Shown piece by piece: positions 8,326-18,028 of a stretch of 64,000 bases of DNA (the stretch's first letter is position 1; every line of letters starts with the position of its first letter). The position numbers and the translations under genes were made by a program. The stretch covers positions 1 through 64,000 of the forward strand of contig NZ_FWFX01000009.1 of the NCBI RefSeq assembly GCF_900172335.1, in the 5' to 3' direction. The notes beneath the pieces are model-generated. The model made no database searches, was not told the DNA's origin, and saw only the letters and a list, made by a program, of their open reading frames with translations. This stretch comes from Roseovarius albus. Lineage in GTDB: Bacteria; Pseudomonadota; Alphaproteobacteria; Rhodobacterales; Rhodobacteraceae.

Positions 8326-9756
8326 TTAAAAATCAGGTTTGAATTCATGGTAATTTAAAGTGAACGAGTGGTTTTGTAGTTGTTGCCCTACTCTAAATAC
8401 CCGTTCATCATCCAGATGACGCGCGACAATCTGAACGCTGGTTGGTAAACCATTCCCGCCAATTCCCGTGGGTACAGATAAAACCGGGCACCGCCCCAAC
8501 ATGTTGAACGGATGGCACAGCGTCCAACCATACATTGGATCCACTGACTTTCCATTAATCATAAGCGGGTCTTCGGGGTTTTGATCCGCGGCTATTTCGT
8601 GATGGCCGAGAGTTGGGCAGATGAACGCATAGCACTCTTCCAGCATTGCGCCAAATACGCGGCCCATTTCCATCTGTGCCTCGTAGGCATCATAAAATTC
8701 AATGCTGGTCGTGCCTCTGTTGGCCTTTACGCAATAGCTTGCCCAGTTGGTTGCGAGGCTGGGGTCGGCCTCGACGACAGAGGCCATGTAACCGCCAAAC
8801 AAATGGTCCAGATACACCATTGTCGCCCTCTCAGCGCGCGTCGTCCAGGCCAAGTCAACTTCGACCAGTTCCGCGCCAAGGTCTTTTAGCATGTCCAGCG
8901 TCTGCAACGTATTGGCTCTCACATGCTCATCAATCTCAAAGAATCCCAGGTCCATCGACCAGGCAATCTTCAAACCCTTGAGCCCCTCGTGTTGCAATGG
9001 AAGCTGGTACTTTGGCCGGATCGTTGCATTGTCCAGCGGATGCGGGCCGCACATGATATTTTGCATCAACGCCACATCTTCGACAGTCCGTCCCATCGGC
9101 CCGACCACCGCATACATATCATAGGCAAATGCGGTGTTATCAGGGTTGCGCCCATAGGGCGGCTTGAATCCAACCACACCGCAACACGCCGCAGGGATAC
9201 GGATAGAGCCGCCAATATCCGACCCTGTGGCCAAAGGTGTTGTTCCTGCAGCCAATGAGGCCCCCGAGCCCCCCGAAGAACCGCCACAGGTATAATCTAA
9301 TCCCCAAGGCGTTCGCGTGGTGCCGTGCAATCTGGTGTCCGTTGTTCCCGCACAGCAGAATTCAGGCGTTGTGGTTTGCGCATGATAAAAAGCCCCGGCA
9401 TCCAGCAACCGCTGGGCCGCAAACTGTGTTTCCGTTGATATGTTGTCTTTGTAGTAGAGAGACCCGTGGGTGACCCTCTCGCCAACAAGATCTACCTCGT
9501 CCTTCATCGCCACAGGCAAACCCTCAAGTGGCCGCAAGTCCGAGGCCTCATTGGCATAGCGCGTTTCTGCTCGTTTCGCCTCTTCCATAGCCTTATCAAA
9601 ATGAGTGGCCGTAAAGGCGTTAATTTTAGGCTCAACCTCTTCCGTTCGCTTAGCTAGGTTTTCAAGGTATTCAACCGGCGACAGGCTGCGGGTTTTAAAC
9701 CGCGCCAAAACATCGCTGGCAGAAAGATAACAAAGATCGAGATCAGCTTTGGTCAT
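8326..9756 (-). CDS. Amidase (amidase-signature family)
   Basis: A 476-residue amidase-signature hydrolase. The Ser-cisSer-Lys triad is visible: Lys85 in VAMKDE, the cis-Ser in CGGSSGGSG (about 160-161) and the nucleophile Ser184 in GSDIGGSIR. The family hydrolyses carboxamides, and sometimes carbamates or ureides. The start at 9756 follows AAGGA; upstream in-frame ATGs lie inside or near the amidohydrolase stop. It is the last gene of the peptide-type ABC importer operon, so it probably processes the imported compound or a product of the amidohydrolase. No signal peptide, so cytoplasmic. Confidence 0.9.
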   Translation of the reverse strand: MTKADLDLCYLSASDVLARFKTRSLSPVEYLENLAKRTEEVEPKINAFTATHFDKAMEEAKRAETRYANEASDLRPLEGLPVAMKDEVDLVGERVTHGSLYYKDNISTETQFAAQRLLDAGAFYHAQTTTPEFCCAGTTDTRLHGTTRTPWGLDYTCGGSSGGSGASLAAGTTPLATGSDIGGSIRIPAACCGVVGFKPPYGRNPDNTAFAYDMYAVVGPMGRTVEDVALMQNIMCGPHPLDNATIRPKYQLPLQHEGLKGLKIAWSMDLGFFEIDEHVRANTLQTLDMLKDLGAELVEVDLAWTTRAERATMVYLDHLFGGYMASVVEADPSLATNWASYCVKANRGTTSIEFYDAYEAQMEMGRVFGAMLEECYAFICPTLGHHEIAADQNPEDPLMINGKSVDPMYGWTLCHPFNMLGRCPVLSVPTGIGGNGLPTSVQIVARHLDDERVFRVGQQLQNHSFTLNYHEFKPDF

Positions 9757-9806
9757 AGTCGTGTCCTTGGTGGAGGCGCCTTTTAGTGCGTTTGAGATGT
9801 CCGGTG

Positions 9807-11459
9807 TTAGGCTTCGTATGTGATGGAGCCGCCGCAAATGGTGACGGCGGCGCTAGCTGTGCCCAGTTCTTCAGGCGGCATCGCTTCAAGATCGTGATCC
9901 ATCACCACAATATCGGCCATCATTCCGGTCTGTAATTTGCCTTTACGGTGTTCGTTGAACTCAACCCAGGCATTTTCACAGGTGTAAGAGGCGAGCGAAG
10001 CCCGCAAAGATTGGTACTGCCCGGCCCCCATTTGCGGTGCGTCGGGGTCCAGGCCGCAGACCGCGCCTTGGATGGTTTGCATGACATTCAAAGGCACGAC
10101 AGGCCAGTCGGTTGAAAACACAACCTTGGCCCCCGCCGAGCGAAGCGTTTGCCAGGGGCAAGATTGGTCAATCTGGAATTCATGCAGGATCGCACCCGGC
10201 TCGTAAGGCGTGAAGAATCCGGCGCGCGGCGAATGTAGTGGTTGCAATGAGGCCACCACGCCAAGCTCCGCCAATCGTGGTATGTCAGCCGGATTAATCA
10301 CCTCGATATGTTCGATCCGGTGACGGCTGTCGCGGATCCCGTTCGCGATCCGCGCGGCTTCAAAGCCATCCAATGTACTGCGAACACCAGCATCCCCAAT
10401 CGCGTGTACAGAGATCTGCAATCCCATGGCGTCAGCGCGGATGCAGGCCTGTTTGAAATGGTTAACTGTAAACAACGGCGCGCTGCAGCTGTCCGTCTCT
10501 GGATACGGCTGAAGCATAAAGGCGGTACCGTTGTCGATCACCCCATCGATGAACATTTTGATCCGAGATGACCATAGCATGTCACTGGTGTATTGCGCCC
10601 GCATCTGTGCAGCCTCTTCCAGGCGATCCAACGGATCAGTGTGTTTGAGGTGCATGGGGATTTCAATGCGACTCAGCAACGTGCCCTCTTTCTCCATTTC
10701 TGACAGCAGTTCGAGCTGGTAAAAGTTCCCATCCATATTGTGCAGGCCCGTGATGCCGTGTGCGGCGCAGTACTTCAGCCCTTTGGCCAAGATGTCTTTA
10801 TCAAGGGCGCGCTCTTTCGCAGTCGGTATCGGGATCGGGTCCGCCCCGGTCACGCTGCCTGCGGCTTCGCGGCCGCCAAGTGGGGTATAGGCGTAGACAG
10901 GCCCAATCGCTGCCGCCTCGCGCAGCTCTCCCGACGCAGTGCCGTCAGCGGCCATGACAATTTCCGAACCTTCATCAACAGCCATCCCATGCAAAAGCCC
11001 CGCCAGTTCAAGCGCCTTAGTATTGGCCCAGCCGGTATGCCCATCGCTTGCCATCACAAAGAATGGCCTGTCCGAAACAACAGCATCCAAGTCCTGCCGG
11101 GTGGTCGGTGCGTCGCCAAAGGCGTGATATTCAAAGCAATTGGCAAAGAGCAAAACATCATCCTGGCGCGAGGCGGAGTAAAGCCGTACCTTGGCCGCGA
11201 TGGCGTCGAACCCAGTGACCCCATGCAGGTTCAGATATTCGAGCTCGGCCGCGCCTTGAAACAAGTGCACATGGCTATCGATAAAACCCGGCAAAACGGT
11301 GTTGCCTTGCGCATCAATCACCCGGGCTGATCCTGCAAGGTCGCGGATTTCAGCATTCGAGCCAACGGCGGTAATAACACCGCCTGTGATCGCCAGCGCT
11401 TCGGCATCTGGACCAGCAAAGGTCATTACGCGACCATTCAAGATTACCAGATCAGTCAT
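9807..11459 (-). CDS. Amidohydrolase family protein (YtcJ-like)
   Basis: A 550-residue metal-dependent amidohydrolase. After an N-terminal beta-sandwich segment it has DSHVHLF (His63 and His65), then barrel segments with further ligands near SVHAIGDAG and HRIEHIE, and FSTDWPV for the barrel Asp. This layout is typical of YtcJ-like exoenzyme relatives (amidohydrolase_3). The substrate is probably an N-acyl or cyclic amide compound. It sits between the double ATPase of the importer and the amidase, so the two hydrolases probably act in sequence on an imported amide. Confidence 0.88.
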   Translation of the reverse strand: MTDLVILNGRVMTFAGPDAEALAITGGVITAVGSNAEIRDLAGSARVIDAQGNTVLPGFIDSHVHLFQGAAELEYLNLHGVTGFDAIAAKVRLYSASRQDDVLLFANCFEYHAFGDAPTTRQDLDAVVSDRPFFVMASDGHTGWANTKALELAGLLHGMAVDEGSEIVMAADGTASGELREAAAIGPVYAYTPLGGREAAGSVTGADPIPIPTAKERALDKDILAKGLKYCAAHGITGLHNMDGNFYQLELLSEMEKEGTLLSRIEIPMHLKHTDPLDRLEEAAQMRAQYTSDMLWSSRIKMFIDGVIDNGTAFMLQPYPETDSCSAPLFTVNHFKQACIRADAMGLQISVHAIGDAGVRSTLDGFEAARIANGIRDSRHRIEHIEVINPADIPRLAELGVVASLQPLHSPRAGFFTPYEPGAILHEFQIDQSCPWQTLRSAGAKVVFSTDWPVVPLNVMQTIQGAVCGLDPDAPQMGAGQYQSLRASLASYTCENAWVEFNEHRKGKLQTGMMADIVVMDHDLEAMPPEELGTASAAVTICGGSITYEA

Positions 11460-11544
11460 TCCATTCTCCTGCGTGCGGCGATGCCGCTTGGTTTGCCAAA
11501 GGCAATTGTTCGTTCATTCAGTTATGTTCAGTTCAAGCGTCGGG

Positions 11545-13227
11545 TCAGCCAGGGACCGCCTGTTCCGGTAACTCGTGCCGCGAGGCCACAATCAATGCGC
11601 GGGTATAATCGTGACTGGGTGCCTCGAATACCTGCGCGCATGGACCTGTTTCAACGATCTGCCCCTTAAGCAGCACGACAACCCGGTCGGCGCAGTGGCG
11701 CACCACGCTCATGTTGTGGGTGATGATCAGGATCGACACGCCGGTGCGTTCTTGAATTTCGTTAAGTAGGTTCAAAACCTCTCCCTGAACCGAGACATCC
11801 AACCCGGCAGTGGGTTCATCCGCGATGATTAACTTCGGATCCAGTGCCAATGCACGCGCGACCCCGACACGCCGTGCTTGTCCGCCTGACAACTGATGTG
11901 GATAGCGCGTGGCGAAACTTGCATCCAATCCCGCCTTGGTCAGCAGCTCCGCCACAGTTTTTTGACCATCTACGACTTGGTGGCCTTGCACAAAGAGGGG
12001 CTCCAAGATCTGCTCTCCGACCGTTACCCGTGGGCTCAGTGATCCAACTGGATCCTGAAACATCATCGATGTGCAGGCCCGCACAGATTTCAGCCCCTGC
12101 ACATCATTTTTGGCAACCCGAAGACCCGCAACCGTCACACTCCCGGCTGTGGGACAGACCAAACCCAACACGGATCGTGCAATCGTTGTCTTACCCGATC
12201 CGCTTTCCCCGACCAGCGCCAGTGTTTCACCCTCGCGAACATCAAGACTAACGTCTTGAACCGCGAGGATTTCCTGCGGATGACCGCCCAGCCATTCTGG
12301 CAGCGCGCTATGCTTGGTGAAGTTTACCCGCAAGCCGTCAATATCAAGGACCGGCGGTCGTTCGACTTTCACGCGATCTGCAGGTCCGGATACGATGCTG
12401 ATCGGTTGGTTCAAATCATCCGTCATTGTCGGCAAACGTCGTGTTGGTTGATCAATCCGCGCCGGATCACAGCGCAATAGCATGCGCGTGTATTCATGTG
12501 TCGGGTTCGAAAATACCTGCGAGACCGGACCAGATTCGACGATATCACCACGCTTCATCACTAACACATCGTCACAAAGGCTTGAGACCACCCCCAAATG
12601 GTGGGTCACAAAGATTACGGCACTTTCGGTTTCATGCTGCAGGCGTTGCAACAGCTCCAGTATCTCTACCTCCAACGTTGCATCCAATGCCGTTGTCGGT
12701 TCGTCCGCGATCACCAGATCAGGCTCCAGCATCAATGCCATAGCGATAGAGACACGTTGGCGCTGCCCGCCTGACAATTCATAAGGATACATCTTCATCC
12801 GCGCGGCGGGATCCGGCAGACTGACCCACTCCAGCGCATCAATCGCACGCGACCACTTTTCCTTTTGGCTCCACGGTTCTCGATACAGCACATCCATCAT
12901 CTGCTGCCCGATGGTCAGCGCAGGTGTCAGGGCGCTCATCGGATCTTGGGAGATGTATGAAATCCGTGTTCCGCGTAACGCTCGCAGTTGATCTGACCGC
13001 AGGCGCAGCAAGTCTTGCCCTTCGAAATAGACTGCGCCGCTGGAAATGGTCGCCATCTCGGGCAGCAGCCGTGTCAGGGCCCAGATTAGTGTGGACTTGC
13101 CGGATCCGCTTTCACCGACAATACCCAGAACACGATTACGGTGCAGTTTGAAGCTGGCCCAGTTCACAGCCGGTACGCGTCCGTATTTCACCGCCAATTC
13201 ATCAACTTCAAGAAGGAGATCTGACAT
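11545..13227 (-). CDS. Peptide-type ABC transporter, fused double ATPase
   Basis: A 560-residue protein with two complete ABC ATPase domains, equivalent to DppD and DppF joined in one chain (GsiA-like). Domain 1 has GESGSGKST near residue 36, LSGGQRQR and LVIADEP. Domain 2 has GESGSGKTT near residue 340, LSGGQARR and LIIADEP. It would power import of oligopeptides or similar amides through the two permeases encoded just upstream; the gap to the permease gene is 5 bp. The second signature, LSGGQARR, differs slightly from the usual QRQR but stays within family variation. Confidence 0.93.
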   Translation of the reverse strand: MSDLLLEVDELAVKYGRVPAVNWASFKLHRNRVLGIVGESGSGKSTLIWALTRLLPEMATISSGAVYFEGQDLLRLRSDQLRALRGTRISYISQDPMSALTPALTIGQQMMDVLYREPWSQKEKWSRAIDALEWVSLPDPAARMKMYPYELSGGQRQRVSIAMALMLEPDLVIADEPTTALDATLEVEILELLQRLQHETESAVIFVTHHLGVVSSLCDDVLVMKRGDIVESGPVSQVFSNPTHEYTRMLLRCDPARIDQPTRRLPTMTDDLNQPISIVSGPADRVKVERPPVLDIDGLRVNFTKHSALPEWLGGHPQEILAVQDVSLDVREGETLALVGESGSGKTTIARSVLGLVCPTAGSVTVAGLRVAKNDVQGLKSVRACTSMMFQDPVGSLSPRVTVGEQILEPLFVQGHQVVDGQKTVAELLTKAGLDASFATRYPHQLSGGQARRVGVARALALDPKLIIADEPTAGLDVSVQGEVLNLLNEIQERTGVSILIITHNMSVVRHCADRVVVLLKGQIVETGPCAQVFEAPSHDYTRALIVASRHELPEQAVPG

Positions 13228-13232
13228 CTGCC

Positions 13233-14111
13233 TTATACCCCCTTGCGCAATTTTGGATCAAAGGTGTCGCGCAGTGCTTCGCCAAGGAAAGTAAAGCCCA
13301 GCGTGGCGGCGATCAGGGGCACACTCCCGGCGATCACCAGCCAATAGGTTTGGCGAATGAACTTGTAGCCATCATCAAGGATCAGGCCCCAGCTCGATTG
13401 TGGCGGCTTGACCCCGACACCAAGAAAGCTCAACCCGGCCTCGGCGGCGATATAGACGGGGATGTCCATGCTCGCCAAAATCAAGATGGGGCCAATGATG
13501 TTCGGTAAGACGTGGCGCACGACGATGCGCGTGCGACTCATGCCCATGGCCATCAGCGCCTCGACATAATCCGCCTTGGAAGCAGAGATGACCGATGTCC
13601 GTACGATCCGGCCGTAATATGGCACTGAGGTCACCACGAGGATGCCAATCACAGTTGTTAATCCAGCCCCAAATATCGGGCCAACAGCCAAGGCAAGAAT
13701 GATCACCGGATAGGCGCGAACTGTATCAAAAAGCAGCACAAGCAAGTTATCCAGCCAGCGTGGCCCAAAGCCCGCAATCATACCAAGAACGACCCCAATG
13801 CTGACCGCCAAAATGGTTGAAATCAGTGCAACACCCAGTGCGATGCGCCCGCCATAGAGCGCGCGCGACAGCACATCACGTCCTAATTGGTCAGTACCAA
13901 GCCAATGGGTCCAGGTTGGTGGCTGCAGTTTCGCAGGCACATTAATTGCAGCTGGATCAAACGGCGCAAGCACTCCCGCAAACACAGCAGACAGGATTAA
14001 CAGAGTCACCAGTACCACCCCGATTGCGCCCATCGGATCTGCGACCAGACGCATGAAGCCGGAGACAATGGCGTTGGATGAGTTCGAGAGATTTGTCCGC
14101 TCTACGCTCAT
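13233..14111 (-). CDS. Peptide-type ABC transporter permease (DppC-like)
   Basis: A 292-residue inner-membrane permease with about six hydrophobic helices and an N-terminal extension typical of the DppC/OppC branch. The EAA-type cytoplasmic loop is seen as VEALMAMGMSRTRIVVRHVLPN. It begins with an ATGA overlap with the preceding permease gene, so the two are translationally coupled and probably form a heterodimer. Confidence 0.93.
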   Translation of the reverse strand: MSVERTNLSNSSNAIVSGFMRLVADPMGAIGVVLVTLLILSAVFAGVLAPFDPAAINVPAKLQPPTWTHWLGTDQLGRDVLSRALYGGRIALGVALISTILAVSIGVVLGMIAGFGPRWLDNLLVLLFDTVRAYPVIILALAVGPIFGAGLTTVIGILVVTSVPYYGRIVRTSVISASKADYVEALMAMGMSRTRIVVRHVLPNIIGPILILASMDIPVYIAAEAGLSFLGVGVKPPQSSWGLILDDGYKFIRQTYWLVIAGSVPLIAATLGFTFLGEALRDTFDPKLRKGV

Positions 14112-15055
14112 TCTCCAGTCTCCATGAAACGAGGGTCAATCAAGGCGTTCAGAATGTCGGATAACGTGGTCGAAACGATCAGGATGAACGAGGCGGCCAT
14201 TACGGCACCCAATGACACCGGATAGTTTCGCAGCAAAACGGCCTCATACATCAGTTTGCCGATGCCTGGGCGGGCAAAGACAATCTCGACAAACACAGCA
14301 CTGCCCATCATCACACCGACACCAATCCCGATGACGGTTATGGTGGGGGCCACCGCAATACGCAAAGCGTAGCGATAGATGATCATTCTTGCTGGCAGCC
14401 CGAAAGCCCTGGCGTTGCGAATGTAGTTGGTTGATAGCACCTCGATCATTGAAGCGCGTACTAGTCTTGCGATGTAGCCGATCCAGCCGACGCCAACTGC
14501 AAACGCTGGCAATATCAGGTGGTGCAACAGGCTCATAAGCCCTTCGTCCTCTCCTGCGCCAATCGCTGGCACCCAGCCAAGTCCGGCAGCAAAGATCAAC
14601 ATGCCAAAGATGGCGATGATGACAGCAGGAACCGCGATTACGCTGACGGAGAAAACGCCGATCACACGGTCGAACATTGAATTGCGGCGCACGGCGGCAA
14701 CGCAGCCCAGAGGAATGCCCACCAAGGCCGCGATCAGCACCGAGGCGCCAAGCAATTCCAACGTTCTGGGCATATGGATCGACAGAGTGTTCCAAACAGG
14801 TTGTTTGCTTTTAAGATCTGTCCCAAGGTCACCCTGCAACACGCTGATCAGATAGTTGAAGATCTGAATGGGCATTGGCTTGTCCAGCCCAAGTTTTTCA
14901 GTGATCGCAGCCTTCAGCGCAGGTGTCGCACGTGGCCCGAGCATCGCACTGGCCGGATCACCGGGGGCAGCCTGGATCAGCATGTAAAGGCTTGAGATCG
15001 CCAAGAGCAGAACCAGAATCCCAAGACCTATGCGTTTGATAATATAGGCAAACAT
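14108..15055 (-). CDS. Peptide-type ABC transporter permease (DppB-like)
   Basis: A 315-residue inner-membrane permease. The N-terminus MFAYIIKRIGLGILVLL and the following AAPGDPAS segment are typical of DppB/OppB proteins, and the EAA loop appears as NARAFGLPARMIIYRYALR. It lies 84 bp after the binding-protein gene and overlaps the DppC-like gene by four bases. Confidence 0.93.
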   Translation of the reverse strand: MFAYIIKRIGLGILVLLLAISSLYMLIQAAPGDPASAMLGPRATPALKAAITEKLGLDKPMPIQIFNYLISVLQGDLGTDLKSKQPVWNTLSIHMPRTLELLGASVLIAALVGIPLGCVAAVRRNSMFDRVIGVFSVSVIAVPAVIIAIFGMLIFAAGLGWVPAIGAGEDEGLMSLLHHLILPAFAVGVGWIGYIARLVRASMIEVLSTNYIRNARAFGLPARMIIYRYALRIAVAPTITVIGIGVGVMMGSAVFVEIVFARPGIGKLMYEAVLLRNYPVSLGAVMAASFILIVSTTLSDILNALIDPRFMETGE

Positions 15056-15139
15056 GCGTGTGCTTTCCTAGGGGTTACGAGCGAGTAAAGAATTTGCCAT
15101 GCGCACCGGGAGAGATGCGCATGGCGGTGCGTTTCGCAA

Positions 15140-16690
15140 TCAATCTGCCTTGCGGAACGCGTGGAACACAGGGCGACCATCGGGCAAGATACCCGGCTCA
15201 ATCGTATCACGGTGAAGAATGGCTGTCGGCTCTTGTGAGATGAAGACAAAGCTGCCTGAGTCTTCCAACATTGCTTGCATTTGCTTGTAAATCTCGCCGC
15301 GCACTGCTTCATCCTGCGCGTTGCGTGCCTCCGCCAACAGGGCGACATAGTCGTCACTGGCAAAGCCTTCCCAGTTCCAATACCCGATCTGATCTTCGAT
15401 GAAATACTGCATCGTGTAATAGCCGTCCGGATTACCGGTCCAGGATTTTAGGTGCAGTTCGAGATCTGCAGCGCGGATCTCATCTACACTCCAAAACGTG
15501 CCTTCATCCTGACCGTTCAGTTCCAGCGCAATCCCAGCCTCAGCCATATTGGCCTGCATGATCTGGGCTGCAATGTCGCGTTCGGTATTTTTGACATAGT
15601 CCAAACGAACAGTTAGGCCGTCCGCCCCAGCCTCAGACAAAAGTGCGCGCGCCTGATCAACATCACGGGTCAAAGCAGCACCATCACGGTGACCAACCAG
15701 TCCCTCAGCGATAAACCCAGTGGCCTGCTTGCCATGCCCGCCTGTTGTGGCCTGAATGATGGTAGGCAGGTCCAATGACAGCTGAATGGCCTTGCGTACC
15801 CGTATATCAGACAGTTTTTCATTGGTCTGAGTGATGCCTAGGAACAATGGATCAAGAGTTTGCGCCAAAGATACCACCGCGCCCTCTGGCGGGTTGGCAA
15901 TCAATGTATCGTAGTTGCCGGCTGAAGACCGGGTATAGTCAATTTCGCCGGCGGCAAAGGCCAATTCTGCGGCATTTTCGTCGCTGATCGGCAAAAGCAC
16001 GATCTCGTCAAAATCGACGGCTTCGCCAGACCAATCCGGGTTGGCCGAAAGCACCAGCTTGTTGCCGGGTTCAAACTCGCTCAGCATATAAGGTCCGGTG
16101 GTCGCCAGTGGTGTCGCCTCGAAATATCCCCCCGCTTCCTCGGCGGCGGCTTTCGAAATGATCGCCCCGCTGGTGTAAACCAAGGTCGATGTCCAGAAGG
16201 TTGCAGCAGGCTCGATTAGGTGAATAATTCCGGTGTACTTGCCCGTCACTTCTACATCTTTGAGGTGTTCAAATTCTGTCATAACACCAGATTCCATTTC
16301 CGGATCCAGATGCCGTTCAAACGAGTACTCAACGTCTTCAGCCGTCACCTCGCCATAGCCGCCTGACCACATTACTCCGGGCTTGAGCTCGAACGAGATT
16401 TTCATCGGGTCAGACAAATCTACCGACTTGGCGACATCCAATTCAATTTTCCACTCGTCGCCCGCAGCATATTTGCCCAAACGGGGATAAAGGTTGTCGA
16501 TCAGAAACTGGTCCACTGTGGACCCCCAGTAGGCCGGATCAAGGTAGCTGGGATCGGATGGAACCGCCATTCGCAGCGCATCTGCCATCGCTCCGGTCAT
16601 GCCGACAACTCCAAGACAGGATGCCACGGCAGCCGCTTTCGAAGTCCTTATGCAGGTCGTAAGAAGCAATTTGGATTTGGAACTGAACAT
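15140..16690 (-). CDS. ABC transporter substrate-binding protein, family 5
   Basis: A 516-residue periplasmic binding protein of the DppA/OppA family. The signal peptide has a basic start, a long n-region and an AMADA cleavage site near residue 37. The mature part begins with the typical LRMAVPSDPSYLDPAY. The start at 16690 (MFSSKS) follows GGGAGA and is preferred over an upstream ATG. It is the first gene of a six-gene operon (binding protein, two permeases, double ATPase, amidohydrolase, amidase) and would capture the operon's substrate. That substrate is probably an amide-bearing compound, judged from the hydrolases. It faces a divergent HTH regulator at 16825. Confidence 0.9.
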   Translation of the reverse strand: MFSSKSKLLLTTCIRTSKAAAVASCLGVVGMTGAMADALRMAVPSDPSYLDPAYWGSTVDQFLIDNLYPRLGKYAAGDEWKIELDVAKSVDLSDPMKISFELKPGVMWSGGYGEVTAEDVEYSFERHLDPEMESGVMTEFEHLKDVEVTGKYTGIIHLIEPAATFWTSTLVYTSGAIISKAAAEEAGGYFEATPLATTGPYMLSEFEPGNKLVLSANPDWSGEAVDFDEIVLLPISDENAAELAFAAGEIDYTRSSAGNYDTLIANPPEGAVVSLAQTLDPLFLGITQTNEKLSDIRVRKAIQLSLDLPTIIQATTGGHGKQATGFIAEGLVGHRDGAALTRDVDQARALLSEAGADGLTVRLDYVKNTERDIAAQIMQANMAEAGIALELNGQDEGTFWSVDEIRAADLELHLKSWTGNPDGYYTMQYFIEDQIGYWNWEGFASDDYVALLAEARNAQDEAVRGEIYKQMQAMLEDSGSFVFISQEPTAILHRDTIEPGILPDGRPVFHAFRKAD

Positions 16691-16789
16691 GAATATCTCC
16701 CGTCTGATGCGCTTTTTATATCTTGGGAGTGACGCTAGAGACTGAAACCTAATTTGGATACGCAAAACACGTTGCAAAACTTATGTCGA

Positions 16790-16819
16790 TTGACACTTAT
16801 TCGCATAAAATGGCATAAA
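16790..16819 (+). promoter_or_regulatory. Putative promoter with tandem GCATAAAA repeats
   Basis: TTGACA at 16790-16795 is followed 18 bp later by CATAAA (16814-16819). The segment contains a direct repeat, GCATAAAATG (16803-16812) and GCATAAAAAA (16813-16822), one helical turn apart. It lies immediately before the HTH regulator and within the divergent control region of the importer operon, so the repeats could be regulator half-sites. Confidence 0.45.
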
Positions 16820-16824
16820 AAAAC

Positions 16825-17643
16825 ATGTCATCTACAAGTTTTCAGAATAACCTGCGACTCCTCTGCAGCTACGGCCGTTCAACATCTGATGTGTGCCGCC
16901 GCGCAGGATTCAATCGTCAGCAGTTCAACAAATACCTCAATGGCCACGCGCAGCCCTCTCTCGCCACGCTGCGCAAGATCTGTGATTTCTTTGGCGTGGA
17001 TGATCATGAAATTCTACTTCCCCATGACGCATTCAAAGCCATTGTCCGTCTGCGCCCACCCAATCTTGGGGTGAGGCAAACACATTTTGAGGCTGCCTTA
17101 GATAACCTGATCCAAAGATCGCAGACCAACCACGAGATCCTAGAGCGGCATGCGGGGTACTATCATTCTTACTATGCCCCCGATCCTGCGCGTAACATTC
17201 TGATCCGGACAGCGGTTCATCTGTATAAGGAGAACGATGCCTGGCTCACCAAAACAGTTGATCGCAAGCTTGATGATGTTTTCTTTGTCCCTTCGCGCGT
17301 AAAATACATCGGTGTGGCAATGGAAGCGTTCCAGCGCATTACGATCCTCGAACGCGAAGTTGGCAGCGGGCGAAGCCTCTGGGCCTCGATGCTCTATTGT
17401 TCAGAACACGCCCAACCGAATTATCTCTCTGGCCTATGCATGAGTGTCGAAACGGAAGGCCGCCACGACATCAGTTGCATCCGAACAGTCTGGCAATATT
17501 TGGGAACACAACCAAACCTTCGGGACATGCTGTCCAAGTGCGGTGTCGTGAGTAAAGCCAACGAGAATCTTCCAGACATCATCCTTGAGGGAACAGATAA
17601 TTCACGTCGACCGGAAGAACTTACTCTCTATCCCAGAATTTAA
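16825..17643 (+). CDS. XRE-type helix-turn-helix transcriptional regulator
   Basis: A 272-residue DNA-binding protein. Residues about 5-60 form an HTH_3-type domain with RSTSDVCRRAGFNRQQFNKYLNG and PSLATLRKICDFFGV. The remaining 200 residues contain no domain that can be named and may sense a ligand. It is transcribed divergently from the peptide-type importer operon with a 134-bp shared region, so it probably regulates that operon. Confidence 0.82.
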   Translation: MSSTSFQNNLRLLCSYGRSTSDVCRRAGFNRQQFNKYLNGHAQPSLATLRKICDFFGVDDHEILLPHDAFKAIVRLRPPNLGVRQTHFEAALDNLIQRSQTNHEILERHAGYYHSYYAPDPARNILIRTAVHLYKENDAWLTKTVDRKLDDVFFVPSRVKYIGVAMEAFQRITILEREVGSGRSLWASMLYCSEHAQPNYLSGLCMSVETEGRHDISCIRTVWQYLGTQPNLRDMLSKCGVVSKANENLPDIILEGTDNSRRPEELTLYPRI

Positions 17644-18028
17644 GAACTCATTCTTGATTGCTGCCGCTAGGCCCAGCAACCCCTCATTGATTGAAATTGA
17701 CTGAGTATCTGCTTTCGATCTGAAGTGCCTTTTGTGGAAATCACGAACCACTTGTACATCCCGTTGGCGCTCTATCAATGAACGTTTACTATCGCCGCGA
17801 TCCCGCCATTGCACCACAATATTGCTGCGCCGAAGATCAATGTCCGCTTCGGAGAAGCTGCGCCGCGGCAGCGTTGGACGTAATAAATGACCGCTCTGGG
17901 CCGCCATAAACCTTCAGCCTAAGCCGTAGAAATTATCCCGGAAGTCCAATTTAGGAAATCATGTTTTCTGCCCAAGTCATGGCAACCGCATTGAGTGTGG
18001 TGTTAGTCATCTTAGAAAGGAATTCGAC
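17644..18028. other. Intergenic region with degenerate repeat-like sequence
   Basis: A 385-bp gap. A 101-codon minus-strand frame (17602-17907) overlaps it but also runs into the 3' end of the HTH gene, lacks a ribosome-binding site and shows no domain. The word AATGACCGCTCTGG at 17886-17899 repeats one at 7978. The right end holds the AGAAAGGA ribosome-binding site of the PepSY gene. Confidence 0.6.

Noticed and set aside
16754..17074. Upstream-starting frame overlapping the HTH regulator
   Set aside because: Different frame from the regulator; no site or domain.
17602..17907. 101-codon minus-strand frame
   Set aside because: Overlaps the HTH gene's 3' end, contains repeat-like sequence, and lacks a ribosome-binding site.
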